From positions 6,572,001 through 6,636,000 of the forward strand of contig CM069869.1 in assembly GCA_036172665.1 (NCBI GenBank): a DNA stretch of 64,000 bases, in the 5' to 3' direction. The position numbers were made by a program, and so were the translations under genes. The stretch's first letter is position 1; every line of letters starts with the position of its first letter. A model generated the notes under the pieces. The model saw only the letters and a list, made by a program, of their open reading frames with translations, was not told where the DNA came from and ran no database searches. Source of the stretch: Prosopocoilus inquinatus (Eukaryota > Arthropoda > Insecta > Coleoptera > Lucanidae). Shown here piece after piece: positions 39,580 through 50,439 of the stretch.

Positions 39580-40386
39580 TTAGTAATGAACAACAACATA
39601 ATGGCTGTGACTATGACTGCCGTAGCCATCTCCATGGCCACCGCCTCCTCCGCCGTGTCCACCACCGCCGCCACCATGTCCGCCACCGCCGTGACCACCA
39701 CCGCCGCCGTGTCCACCACCGCCGCCGTGTCCACCACCGCCGCCATGTCCACCACCGCCGCCATGTCCGCCACCGCCGTGACCACCTCCGCCATGTCCAC
39801 CACCGCCATGTCCACCACCGCCATGACCTCCTCCGCCATGTCCACCACCTCCGTGACCTCCTCCACCGCCATGTCCACCACCTCCGTGACCTCCTCCACC
39901 GCCATGTCCACCACCTCCGTGACCTCCTCCTCCGTGGCCACCGCCGCCACCGCCATGTCCACCACCTCCGTGTCCTCCTCCTCCACCACCATGACCTCCG
40001 CCATATCCGCCGTGTCCACCACCTCCTCCGCCATGACCTCCACCGCCTCCGCCATGTCCACCTCCGTATCCACCATGTCCACCTCCTCCGTGTCCTCCAC
40101 CACCACCGCCATGGCCGCCTCCGTGTCCTCCACCACCGCCGCTGTGTCCACCGCCACCACCTCCGCTACCATCAGATTCACCCTTTTTATATCCCCATTT
40201 TTTGCCTCCCTCATGATCACCCTTCTTGGCGTATTTTTCTCCGTGGTGAGAATATTTGTCATGTCCATCGGCGACCTTGTGTCCTTTATTTTCATGATAG
40301 TGACTTCCCTTTTCGTGTTGTTTTTTCTTTCCGTACTTGTCCTTGTGATGTCCGGATTTGTGATGGCCAGCTTTCTCAGATCCACC
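39580..40386 (-). CDS. Gly/His-rich gene exon 10: end of core and C-terminal tail
   Basis: 268 codons and the stop TAA at 39582-39580. The first ~68 residues finish the Lys/His-rich core (DKYSHHGEKYAKKGDHEGG). The rest are GGGH repeats with Tyr, ending GDGYGSHSHSHYVVVHY. There is no internal Met or Leu in the tail, so simple start-to-stop ORF calling would miss it. Confidence 0.87.
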   Translation of the reverse strand, partial: GGSEKAGHHKSGHHKDKYGKKKQHEKGSHYHENKGHKVADGHDKYSHHGEKYAKKGDHEGGKKWGYKKGESDGSGGGGGGHSGGGGGHGGGHGGGGGGHGGGGHGGYGGGHGGGGGGHGGGGGGHGGYGGGHGGGGGGHGGGGHGGGGGGHGGGGHGGGGHGGGGGHGGGGHGGGGGHGGGGHGGGGHGGGGHGGGGHGGGGHGGGGHGGGGGHGGGGGHGGGGGHGGGGGHGGGGHGGGGGGHGGGGGGHGDGYGSHSHSHYVVVHY

Positions 40387-43300
40387 CTAAAATAAACAAA
40401 TGCGCATTGAACCTGATGTCCTTCTAAAAGTGAAGCGCGTACATACCTTATGATAATCGTGCTCATGATGGAAGCCTCCATGCTTTTCTTCATCACCTCC
40501 TTCATGGTATTCGTCATAAAATTCGTGTTTCTTTTCGTATTCGTCCTTCTTGGCAACCTTGTGTTCACCTTTGGTGCTGTGACCTTTGCTGTGTTTACCG
40601 TCTTCCTCGTACTAAAAGTAATCAATCATTGCAGGCACGTAGGTACGTTTTCAAAATTCGAGTTGTAAAGGCCATACCTTCGCTCCTTTCTCTCCTTTTT
40701 CGCCTTTATGATGTTCCCCAAAATGACCATCTTCGTAATGGTGGTCCTTCTTGTGGCCGCCTTCGTCGGAATAACTGCCTTTGTGACCTTCCTTATCGTG
40801 ATATCCCTTTTCGGACTTTTCGTAATCGTGGTGCCCTTTATAACCTTTATCGCCTTTTTCTCCGTGGTGACCCTGGTGGTCGGAGAAGTGTTTCTTTCCG
40901 CCTCCTTTCTCGTGAGAGGAATCACCGCCTCCTCCATGTCCGCCTCCACCACCTCCACCTGTAAGCATAAGTTGTCATGTTTATTATAAAATTGTAAACT
41001 TTGTTTTTCGTGCTCGGAATGTTCCATATTTGATTCTGGCATGTACCTCCATGTCCTCCACCACCATGTCCTCCACCACCATGTCCTCCACCACCATGTC
41101 CGCCACCACCATGTCCTCCACCACCATGTCCGCCGCCACCATGTCCGCCGCCGCCATGTCCACCGCCACCACCGTGACCACCACCACCATGTCCGCCGCC
41201 GCCATGTCCACCGCCACCACCGTGACCACCACCACCATGTCCGCCGCCGCCATGTCCACCGCCACCACCGTGTCCGCCGCCGCCATGTCCACCGCCACCA
41301 CCGTGACCACCGCCGCCGCCTATACATGAATTCATTATATACATAAATACATTATTAGGAACAACAATTATTGTGAAACTATTGAGCAACTTTTTATGTC
41401 ATGCAATGTATACGTATCATTCCATATCCCTCAAGGTCAAGTTAAAACCATTATTATTTTACTAAATTGTTAGGTTTGCCGGGTGTTATACGAAATAAGT
41501 ATTTGTTTATATTAGTAGCTATTACGTCATCGTTAGTATCTTCACAGCATTAATACATTTTTTCACCGTAACGGTCGGTTGTTTTCTCACCGTAACGGTG
41601 GGGTTTTTCACCGTAACCATTGACATTTGGAATCCTACTCGTGATTGTTCGATTTAAAATTCCTAATTGTTTCAACGCTTAGAAATCTTAAATCAACCAA
41701 TCACGAATAGGATTCCGAGTGCCGTTTGCCGTATGTTAGAGGTGTGGAAACTCACTATAACAACGGACATTCGAAAATCTGTATACGTCATTAAATTAGA
41801 TTTGATAGTTTGCTGTTAAGTTACTGACACAACTGTTAATGTTACCTCCATGGTCTCCCCCGTGTCCACCGTCGCCCCCATGGCCACCACCTCCGTGACC
41901 ACCATCCCCATGCCCACCGTCTCCGTGTCCCCCACTACCGTGACCACCATCTCCATGACCACCGCCTCCGTAACCACCATCCCCATGACCACCGTCCCCA
42001 TGACCTCCGCCGCCGTGGCCACCGTCGCCATGGCCTCCACCGCCATGGCCACCGTCACCGTGACCATCCCCATGTCCGCCGTCATCATGACCACCGCCGC
42101 CATGGCCCCCACCACCGTAGCCACCACCGCCGTGGCCACCGTCGCCATGGCCGCCGTCACCATGACCATCGTCGCCATGACTACCGCCGCCGTGACCACC
42201 ATCGCCATGGCCACCGCCGCCATGGCCACCGCCGCCATGGCCACCGTCACCATGACCATCGCCGCCGTGACCACCACCGCTGTGACCACCGCCGCCGTGA
42301 CCACCACCGTCGTGACCACCGCCGCCGTGACCACCGCCGCCATGACCACCGCCGCCATGGCCACCGCCGCCGTGACTACCGCCGCCATGGCCACCGTCGC
42401 CATGACCACCGCCGCCATGCCCACCGCCGCCGTGACCACCACCGCCATGACCACCGTCTCCATGGCCACCGTCTCCATGACCCCCGCCGCCATGACTACC
42501 CCCGCCATGGCCCCCACCGCCGCCATCATGGCCACCGCAGCCATGACCACCACCTCCCCCATGACCACCGCCCCCGTGACCATCATGGCCGCCTCCATGT
42601 CCACCTGTGCCAATCAATAAGTGTTAAAACTATACTAAATGCGCTATTGTTGTTCGCGAGAAACATTTTTAGGCTACTTTAATGCTCGTGAAAGTACATA
42701 AGACGACGCTCAATTAAAATAATAACGCCCCACAGTTTCGTGGCCCTTATAGTAGCTGAGAAGGAAATAATGTTGTTTTCATGTACCGTAGGAGCATCGG
42801 TTTAAGTGAGCGTCATTGTACAATTTTTCATTTCTAGTCATCCGATTTGCAAAACTGTTGTAACTCATTGCCAGTCCTACACCTATTCAAGCGTTTAATG
42901 CATGCAGTTATTACAACTAATTTTACCTCCGTGACCTCCACCACCTCCTCCGTGTCCACCTCCGTGACCACCTGCAGAATATTTTTATTTAATAGGCGCA
43001 CATGGTTTTCGTATTTTAATTTTTTCGCGCGCAAATTATCTCTAAAATGTTTCGCTTTTTACCTCCGTGTCCTCCTCCGCCGCCTCCGTGACCGCCTCCG
43101 TATCCACCTGCGTAAATAAAAAGGGTGCGTCAATAAAATTTTATAAAAATATTGCACACTGCTTTTTGCCAAATACTACAAAAGCATCAATTTACCTCCT
43201 CCGTGTCCACCACCGCCTCCTCCGTGACCACCTATTAAACAAAAAGCGCAATGAGTTAGTTATGCTTACCTGTTAGTTAGTATAGTTTTGTGTTAAAATG

Positions 43301-44389
43301 AGTGTTTCGAATGGTTGGAATTTAAGGATTTTTAATTTTATTACCTCCACCACCTCCCCCGTGACCACCTTCGTTTCCGCCTGCCCCGACATTTCCGCTT
43401 TCATATACTTCATAACCGTGGCCACCGCCCCCATGGCCACCATCTGAAGTAAGATTAGTTTAAATTTAGAATTTATTGAGAAACAAGTAAGTCAAATAAA
43501 AATCAAGAATAAAAGTTCGACCCAAATTAATTGATTCTTTGAAAACTTAAAAACAGAAAGTATCTTCCATCATATTTTATTTATTTTTCTTTAAATTTCT
43601 GCAGTGATTTTGTTTTGCTTGGATAATTAGACGTAAAATTTGGGTTTTGAATGACGAAATTGAGTTACTCTTTTTTACTTATTATTTTATATAATTTGGG
43701 TTGTAATTTTTTCCATCCAAAAGTCACTTTATACGCGATGGTTAATGTAAATAATTATGGGGCTTCAAATTCGAATCTTACTTGGATTTTCTTTAACTGG
43801 CAGGCAAAAAAACAGTTAATTAAAAATGTTACTGATTGGTGTTAGTGGGGAATGTAAAATGTTTGTTGTTAATGATTATCTTGTTACCTCCTCCATGACC
43901 TCCACCGCCGTGACCTCCGCCGCCGTGACCACCTCCGCCGCCGTGACCACCTCCGCCGCCGTGACCACCGCCCCCTCCGTGACCACCACCGCCGTGTCCA
44001 CCGCCGCCTCCTCCATGTCCTCCACCACCATGACCAATTCCTACGCCATGATCATGAGAGGCTGCTGGTTTTGAATCATCTTTGTTAAGCGAAAATGCCA
44101 GAGGTTGCTTCAAAACTTTTCCTCTTTGCAATCGCTCAATTTTTTTGCTTTCTTGTTGTAACGCGGGCAAATCGTGTACGACAGGAGATACCAAAAGAAC
44201 AGGCTTTTTGGCATCCGGTTTGGCAGCAATGGCCTTCTTTTCAGCGGCTGCTGCCACTAGATCTCCATCCTTCACACCATACTGATAAGAAACGGGATTC
44301 GCCACTCGGGCCACTGACACGTATGCACTTGCCAAAAACAGCAAACACACAACGAGCAGCCCAAAGCTGCCGTTTTTCAAAACGCACAT
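39580..44389 (-). CDS. Secreted Gly/His-rich protein with DUF4779-like core (ten exons)
   Basis: Minus-strand exons: 44389-43888, 43443-43345, 43231-43196, 43107-43063, 42971-42927, 42604-41846, 41319-41047, 40958-40678, 40611-40447, 40386-39580. They total 3012 nt, 1003 residues plus stop. All donors and acceptors are GT/AG and all phases agree: 1 for the first seven junctions, 0 for the last two. Order: signal peptide (about residues 1-27), charged segment, GGGH/GGGGH repeats (about 115-600), a Lys/His/Glu/Gly-rich module like insect DUF4779 (about 600-803), and a second Gly/His tail ending HSHYVVVHY. Likely an extracellular or cuticular structural or metal-binding protein; the function is inferred from composition. 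Confidence 0.87.
40447..40958 (-). CDS. Gly/His-rich gene exons 8-9: DUF4779-like module
   Basis: Exon 8 (40958-40678) enters in phase 1 and ends in phase 0. It goes from GGGH repeats to a Lys/His/Glu/Tyr-rich segment (HGEKGDKGYKGHHDY). Exon 9 (40611-40447, 55 residues) contains YEEDGKHSKGHSTKGEHKV and DEYEKKHEFYDEYH, the most recognisable part of insect DUF4779 proteins. The high His content suggests metal binding. Confidence 0.85.
41047..41319 (-). CDS. Gly/His-rich gene exon 7
   Basis: 273 nt of highly regular GGGGH/GGGGGH repeats without acidic residues, phase 1-1. Acceptor ATGTATAG, donor GTACAT. Confidence 0.85.
41629..41716. repeat. Inverted repeat in intron 6 of the Gly/His-rich gene
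   Basis: GGAATCCTACTCGTGATTG at 41629 is complemented by CAATCACGAATAGGATTCC ending near 41715, with TTTAA arms inside. Just left are three ACCGTAACGGT-like palindromes (41565-41616). Probably a small MITE. Confidence 0.7.
41846..42604 (-). CDS. Gly/His-rich gene exon 6 (large repeat exon)
   Basis: 759 nt, 253 residues, phase 1-1. Almost entirely 5- to 6-residue GGHGG/GDGGH repeats with scattered Asp, Ser and Tyr and one Cys. The antisense strand also stays open because GGN/CAY codons never form stops there. Repeat expansion or polymorphism is likely. Confidence 0.87.
42927..43231 (-). CDS. Gly/His-rich gene exons 3-5 (micro-exons)
   Basis: Three symmetric phase 1-1 exons: 43231-43196 (36 nt), 43107-43063 (45 nt) and 42971-42927 (45 nt). 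Each encodes a Gly/His/Tyr motif such as GGHGGGGGGHGG or GGYGGGHGGGGGGHG. Each starts with G-GTGG and ends in GGAG before GTAAA. Skipping any one keeps the frame. Confidence 0.82.
43345..43443 (-). CDS. Gly/His-rich gene exon 2
   Basis: 99 nt, phase 1-1, acceptor TACTTCAG, donor GTAATA. It carries a non-glycine interlude YEVYESGNVG between GGGH blocks. Confidence 0.82.
43888..44389 (-). CDS. Gly/His-rich gene exon 1: signal peptide and linker
   Basis: Starts at ATG 44389. Hydrophobic core FGLLVVCLLFLASAYVSVA gives a strong signal peptide. A lysine/alanine-rich linker follows (EKKAIAAKPDAKKPVLLV, KKIERLQRGKVLKQ), then the first GGGH repeats. The donor is GTAACA at 43887, phase 1. Confidence 0.9.
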
Positions 44390-44465
44390 TTATCTTTGAA
44401 CACAATTCGATCTATGACGATGGCCTATCTGATGTTTACTGATGCGGACACGAATCGAAAGTGAC

Positions 44466-44494
44466 TGGATTATTGGAAACGGTGCATATTTATA
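44466..44494 (-). promoter_or_regulatory. TATA box and possible initiator of the Gly/His-rich gene
   Basis: TATAAATA at 44494-44487 on the minus strand lies 28 bp upstream of an A (44466) in CCAGTC, close to the arthropod initiator. This would give a 5' UTR of about 77 nt. A stricter TCAGT at 44440 is too far from the TATA box. Confidence 0.6.
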
Positions 44495-44499
44495 GACAA

Positions 44500-45599
44500 A
44501 TTTCTTTTCTCTCCGTTGAACAATTAATTAAGTCGTTTTTACACGAAACTATGAGTTACACATGAATTGCTTTTATTGTTCCGTATAATCCGATCTATAA
44601 GCACCAGGGGCGTTTCGTAGACGTCTCCGCGGGATCCCCCGTTTTCAAAACGGCTCGCACGTCACTGGCGAGCAGCGAATCGGACCGCGTTTTTTCTACC
44701 TTTCTTCGTTTATTATATCGAAAATGTTTCAGATGATTTTCTACATGATTTCGCGCACTATTTAATATCGGCTTTCTCTAAATTAAGGCGGAAAGCAAAT
44801 TTCCGCTCATTACGTTACACGTAATAGTATTAAAATTACACAATTTACAGACAATCCGTGCTTAAATGTTCATTGTCTGCAATTTATCGGGTTTAACACT
44901 TCGAACATTTTTAACATGCAAATAACATTTTTTTTTTTAGTACCTATTGTATGGAGGTAAACAAGTTGTTTGTACCTTACATTAATCTAATCCTTGCGCA
45001 ATGGGTTTCCAGTCTTCACGATTTCTAAATTGACAAACTGCCATGCTTATTTTAAGACAAAATTTAGAATAATTAATTAGACACGCCATTGCGCCATTTG
45101 ATAATAAATAAACACTGCTATGAGTTTTAATTTTGTTGTCATTTGAAACTACGTAAAATTAAAAAAAAAGTATATTTACTGTAATGAAAAGAACCGTAAG
45201 TATACCAATAATATGTTAATGAATTTCACATTATGACACTTTGTAAATTTCATACATATTAATCACAATGTGAGTAATTTACAATTTAGATAATTTTAAA
45301 CCAACGTTTAAATTAATAACCAGAGAGCGGACAATCTTAGGTTTTCCGTGCGAGAAATTTTGTTTCCATAAGTGTCGGACTCTGGATCTGATTGTTGCGA
45401 TCAATTGAAACTAGCTTTCAAATATTTGATGCGCTGCAGGATTTATTATTCGCGGTTAGCATTTCCATAGAACATACTGTTGATTTGCAAACGACAATTT
45501 ATTACAGAAGAAAATCTGGAAAAGTCCCACGTAAACAAAAATGCTTTATTAAATTCTCAAGAATCAAGAAACTCACAGGATTTTAAATTATTATTAAAA
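44500..45599. other. Upstream flank of the Gly/His-rich gene; no gene recognised
   Basis: Presumed regulatory DNA near the promoter, then A/T-rich sequence. A short GC-rich stretch (44600-44690) includes CGTAGACGTCTCCGCGG. Confidence 0.4.
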
Positions 45600-48262
45600 A
45601 TCTACGAAGAAAGAAAGAATACTGATAATAGAACTGAGAATTACAGAAAAAAGTATTATCACATTAATATGCATTTATGGACCTAATGAAGACGAGAAAA
45701 CGGAAATCAAAGAAATCTTTTGGGAAGAGCTAACCAAGATTACAGAAGAAAGCAAGGGGGACATATTTGTAATGGGAGATTTTAACAGTAGAGTTGGCAT
45801 AAAGGATAATACATACTCAACAGTACTTGGACAATATGGAGAACCGACAAGAAATAACAACGGGAAAAGAATGCTGGAATATTGCCAAATGAACAATCTA
45901 ATGATCACAAACTCTTTTTTCCAACATAAGGATATCCATAAATACACAAGAGTGGAACCGAGAAGGAGAGAAAAATCAATAATAGATTATATCCTAATAG
46001 AAAAAGAAAACAGAAGACGAATCATCGACACAAAAGTTAAAAGGGGACCGGAAATACACAGTGATCATTATTTAGTAATAATGAGAATAAGAAATGAGGC
46101 GAAATGCAGAAATAGCATAAATAAGAAACCAGAGAAGATAGAACATGAAACTATAAGGTCATATAAGTTACTGGATGAAACAGTCAGATCAGAATATGAA
46201 GAAAAGATGAACTTAGAAATGGAAATATTAATGAGAAACAAGGAATCAATGAACGTCGAACAGATGTGGAACACATTCAAGGAAGTAATGATTGAAGTAA
46301 CCAAAAAAGTATGCGGGACATGTAAGACGACTAATGTTAGAAACCAAACGGCATGGTGGACAAAAGAAATACAGAAACAAGTAAAAATAAAGAAAAGAAA
46401 ATGGCAATCGTATTTACAAAAAAAACGGACGAAGCTTATGAAGAATACAAACAACATAGACAAATCGTTAAGAGGATGATACTTGAAGCAAAAGAGAAAA
46501 CATGGACAGAATTTGGAACAAAGCTTGAAGAAGATAGTAAAAGCAACCAGAAACTGTTTTTTAAAGTAATAAAAAACATAAGGAAGCAGAAAACAAACCA
46601 GGCAATGTACATAAAAGATTCAAAAGGAAGTATACTAACAGAAGAAAAAGAAATAATGGAAAGATGGCGAGAATATTTCATGAACTTGCTAGCAGGGGCA
46701 GAAAAAGGGACAGAAATAATTGCAAACAAAACAGGGATAATAAACAACGAAGAAAGAATCACTATGGAAGAACTAAAAGAAGCATTACGCAAATTGAAAA
46801 ATGGTAAATCACCAGGACAAGATAGAATAACGACTGAAATGATGAAGAGTATGGGAGAAACAGGAAAACAAGTATTACTAGAAATCATGAATAAAGCCTG
46901 GATGGAAGAAGATATACCTAATGACTGGGAAACAGGAATGATTTTGCCAATTTTAAAAAAAGGAGATCTAAAAGAATGTAACAATTACAGAGGTATAATA
47001 TTACTAAGCACGGGAATGAAGTTGTATGAACAAATCCTAAATGTGAAACTACGAGATATCATAGAATCTGACCGAATCTCAAAGTGGCTTTAGAGAGGGC
47101 AGAAGCGGGCAAGACCATATATTCACGATAAAACAGATAATAGAAAAGACCAAACTGAAAAGAGGAGAAGCTTATATGGCACTCATAGACATACAAAAAG
47201 CCTTCGACAAAGTACTAAGAAAAATAGTATGGGGCATATTAAAAGAAAGAGGACTAGACAGCAAGATGAGCAGAGTAGTTCAAAGTTTGTATGCGAACAC
47301 GAAAAATGTAGTAATATTCAGAAATATGAAATCTGAAATATTTACAACTAAAGAAGGATAGAGACAAGGTGGAGGAATGAGCCCGACACTATTTACTTTG
47401 TTCATGGATCACATCATCAGGAAATGTAATGAAAGAACTAAGAGTTTATTTGTAGGATACAAAAATCTGCAACCAATAGAAATAAAAGAATGTGCCTATA
47501 TATGCTGACGATGTAGTAATAATTACATCAACAGAGAAAGAATTACAGAAGAATTTAGAAATTTGGAAGGAGGTACTGGAAAGTAGTGGTATGAAAATGA
47601 ATTCGAAAAAGACAAAGATTATGGCAGTAACAGAAAAAGAAGAAAACTTAAATGTACATTTAGACGGAGTAAAAATAGAACAAGTAGAAGTGTTTGAATA
47701 CTTAGGAGTCACAATAGAAACTTCAGGAAGACAAGAAAAAGAAATAAACAAAAGAATAGAAAACGCAATCAAAGTCTACCACAGCATAAACAAAACCTTT
47801 ATTAATAAAAAAGAAATATCATCCAAAACAAAAATGAACGTTTACAAAGCAGTCTATAGACCTATATTAACATATGGATGTGAAACTTGGACAAGAAAAC
47901 AGAAAAGTAAAATTCAAGCAATGGAAATGAAGTACCTAAGAAGAACCAGAGGAGTAACAAGAAAGGATAAGATCAGAAATGAACAAATAAGAGGAGACCT
48001 TGAAGCGCAATCAATATTAGAATACATAGAACAACGACAAATAAGCTGGTGGAGAATGAACAACAACAGACAAGTAAAAAGAATTTGGGAAGCGAAAATA
48101 TTAATAAGGAGGAAAAGGGGAAGACCAAGAGAAACATGGGAGAGTACGATTAGCAAGAGACAAAAAAGAGTGGCGCAAATTTGTCTATGGCTAGAACAAC
48201 CTTACTCCCGACACCCTGTGGGTAAAAGGGAATATGATTATATATATATATATATATATATT
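45600..48262 (+). mobile_element. RTE-like LINE, 5'-truncated, decayed
   Basis: An apurinic endonuclease-like domain is followed by reverse transcriptase and a C-terminal region. The element ends in an AT-dinucleotide tract (48239-48260), as RTE-type elements often end in short repeats. The 5' boundary is not sharp; recognisable endonuclease begins near 45640 (ICIYGPNEDE). The clade call comes from the YGCETWT and GRPRETWE C-terminal motifs. Confidence 0.85.
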
Positions 48263-48274
48263 AAAAATCTTTAA
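45640..48274 (+). pseudogene. LINE endonuclease/reverse transcriptase, multiply broken
   Basis: Endonuclease motifs ICIYGPNED, MGDFNSRVG, IIDYILIE and SDHYLV are in the frame open to 46479. The frame then shifts at an A-run near 46425 and continues with GKSPGQDRITTEMM and NYRGIILLSTGMK. It shifts again near 47090 (GFREGRSGQDHIF), has an in-frame TAG at 47359-47361 before RQGGGMSPTLF, and shifts near 47495 before YADDVVII. The C-terminal part (YLGVTIETSG, YGCETWT) is intact. At least three frameshifts and one stop make it non-functional. Confidence 0.85.
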
Positions 48275-49329
48275 TTTACAAGCGGTCATAAACGATTATA
48301 CGCGCATTACAAGCGTCAGTAAGACATACTTAAATAACTATTACAAACGCCTCAAATTATGAATATTCATCAATAATCAATACACATACCGGGTGTCTCA
48401 AGATGGGCGGCGACCGGCGGTATATAGCTAACCTATATACCTACAGCTTCGGGAGAAACATTATTATAGTCAAAGTGAACAAGAGAAATTCAAAGAAAAT
48501 ATTTTTAAGTATCGGAGTTGACCGCAATAAAAATTAATTTTATCAGCAAAAGTCTCAGAATAAACTGCAGCTTTGACAGCGGCATTAGAAAACTGAATTA
48601 ATTCTACGCAACTTTGATTTTAGATTTATTATCGTATCACCATTAATAAGGGTGGAGAAAACAGTTGAATTATTTACTTCATAAAATATCACAACTTCGG
48701 TACTCTTTATCGGAAATTAACGAACTTCGGCTCACGTGAAAGGGAATTTTGAGCTGATGTGGAGTTTGTATTCAACGACTACGTTTAATTTGTTATAAAT
48801 CAACTAGAGGGCGCTATTTGCGAAAGTAATAGTTTTTCTCAGTTTTCCAAAAAAATTAAATGGAAAGATGTATTTCTTTTGCAAGCGTTACAAAACCTAC
48901 AAAATGATGATCATTATGGGGAAAACCCGAAATGAGTTCTCAAGTTATTATCAAACATGTCCATTAAAATTGATGATATTAGCGGAAGGAGAAGTTCAAA
49001 CAAATGCTATGGAGTAATACTTTTAATCCCAAGGTTAAATAATTCATATAAAAGTTTTTATTAATGTTAGGACATTATTTAGAAGCATTTAAATATTTTT
49101 GGGAACAGAGAATATTGAAACACAAGAATACATCAACAAATAGAGAAACAAGAATAATTCAAACACTAAATAAAAGCAATTAACAATAATCATGCACTGC
49201 GATCAACAAAATTTTACAGTGCCGCTATACAATACTTTTTTATTGTCCGCATGGAGTTGGATTGGCATCTTGAGATTGAGATCTGACCATAAGATGGTGT
49301 AGTGCATTTTAGTATCTTGAACAAGAGGG
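48263..49329. other. No gene recognised
   Basis: Sequence between the LINE tail and the hAT target duplication. No exon or repeat signal was identified. Confidence 0.4.
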
Positions 49330-49375
49330 CTAAGGGGTAGGGGTGCGCGATATTATGTTTTCAATATCGGATATC

Positions 49376-49562
49376 GATAACTAAAAAATATCGATATTTA
49401 TCGATATATCGATATTATGGACATTATCGATATTTTTCCGATATTATCGATATTTATCGATATTATCGATATTTATCGATATATCGATATTTATCGATAT
49501 TTATTGATATATCGATATTTATCGATATATCGATATTATGGATATTTATCGATATTATCGAC
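49376..49562. repeat. Left subterminal TATCGATA array of the hAT element
   Basis: About 190 bp composed of TATCGATA, ATATCGATAT and TTATCGATAT units with two TATTATGGA interruptions. It is self-complementary throughout. Confidence 0.9.
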
Positions 49563-50084
49563 GTAAGCGATAAGACAGTAAGTATTTCAACAAATATATA
49601 AATATATTAAAGACTTCTGTGATGGTTGTTTATTTTCGCACGCAATTGTGTCATTTTAAGAATTGTACACAGGAAAAACAGATATCGCTAATACAAAGCT
49701 TATAGACAGCCGGGATGCTTAGGTCAGGATCGGTCGACAAGTATCCCGCACATCTGGCTTTTATTACTCGAAAATCCTAAACCTTTTGCACATTTTATTG
49801 CATTACCTACCGGACATCACAGCCAACCTTATTTTGTAAATATCCGAATTAAAACTAGAGAATAATTGCAACCAAATAAAGCAGTTTTTTCCTGCATTAT
49901 TACTCGGTGAATTTTTAATTTCTTTTTAGTTTAATTGAAAAATAAAACATTGCCCGTCTTGACGTTATTTTACAGTAAAGCTAAGATATGCGGTACAAAT
50001 TTCTTGCTAAGAGTTGATAAAAAATTAAAAAAATTACCAGGTGTTAAAATTTTTGATTAAATAATTTATTATTAAGTAAAAGGT

Positions 50085-50215
50085 TTTTTTAATCTTGAAA
50101 CGGACAGAATTATGATCAGAAGTACACTTAACGTTTCACGATGGATTTATAGCTTCGCCAGGAGTGTACTTCTAATCATAATTCTGTCCGTTTCAAGATT
50201 AAAAAAACCTTTTAC
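50085..50215. mobile_element. Foldback MITE, copy 2, nested in the hAT element
   Basis: AGGTTTTTTTAATCTTGAAA and its complement form arms of about 60 bp. The centre GATTTATAGCTTCGCCAGGA is the reverse complement of the centre of the copy at 22325-22480, and both have ACGTTTCAC next to it. Confidence 0.85.
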
Positions 50216-50439
50216 TTACATTTCTCATCGGATAAGAATCAACTTTATTCAATTTATTATTGTTTCATAAGTATTATTAAAGAATTCGTTTACATACCAT
50301 AATAAATACTATTAGCAGTCTATTAGCTTACAAATTTCGGAGTGCATTTTAAGAATTGAAATAAATAATAAGTATGTTGTATAATTAAATAAGCCAGTTA
50401 CAGCTCTGTCTCCTAAATAGATATAAATATTTATTTCAT

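Noticed and set aside
39510..41327. Minus-strand frames rich in Val/Ala/Met or Arg/Trp/Thr in the same region
   Set aside because: Shifted readings of the same Gly/His repeats; the correct frame is fixed by splice phase and the conserved DUF4779-like motifs.
39558..42620. Long open frames on the plus strand (Thr/Ser/Ala/Met-rich and His/Arg-rich) across the glycine-rich gene
   Set aside because: They are the antisense and shifted readings of GGN/CAY repeat codons, without splice logic or signal peptide. The minus-strand gene explains the region.
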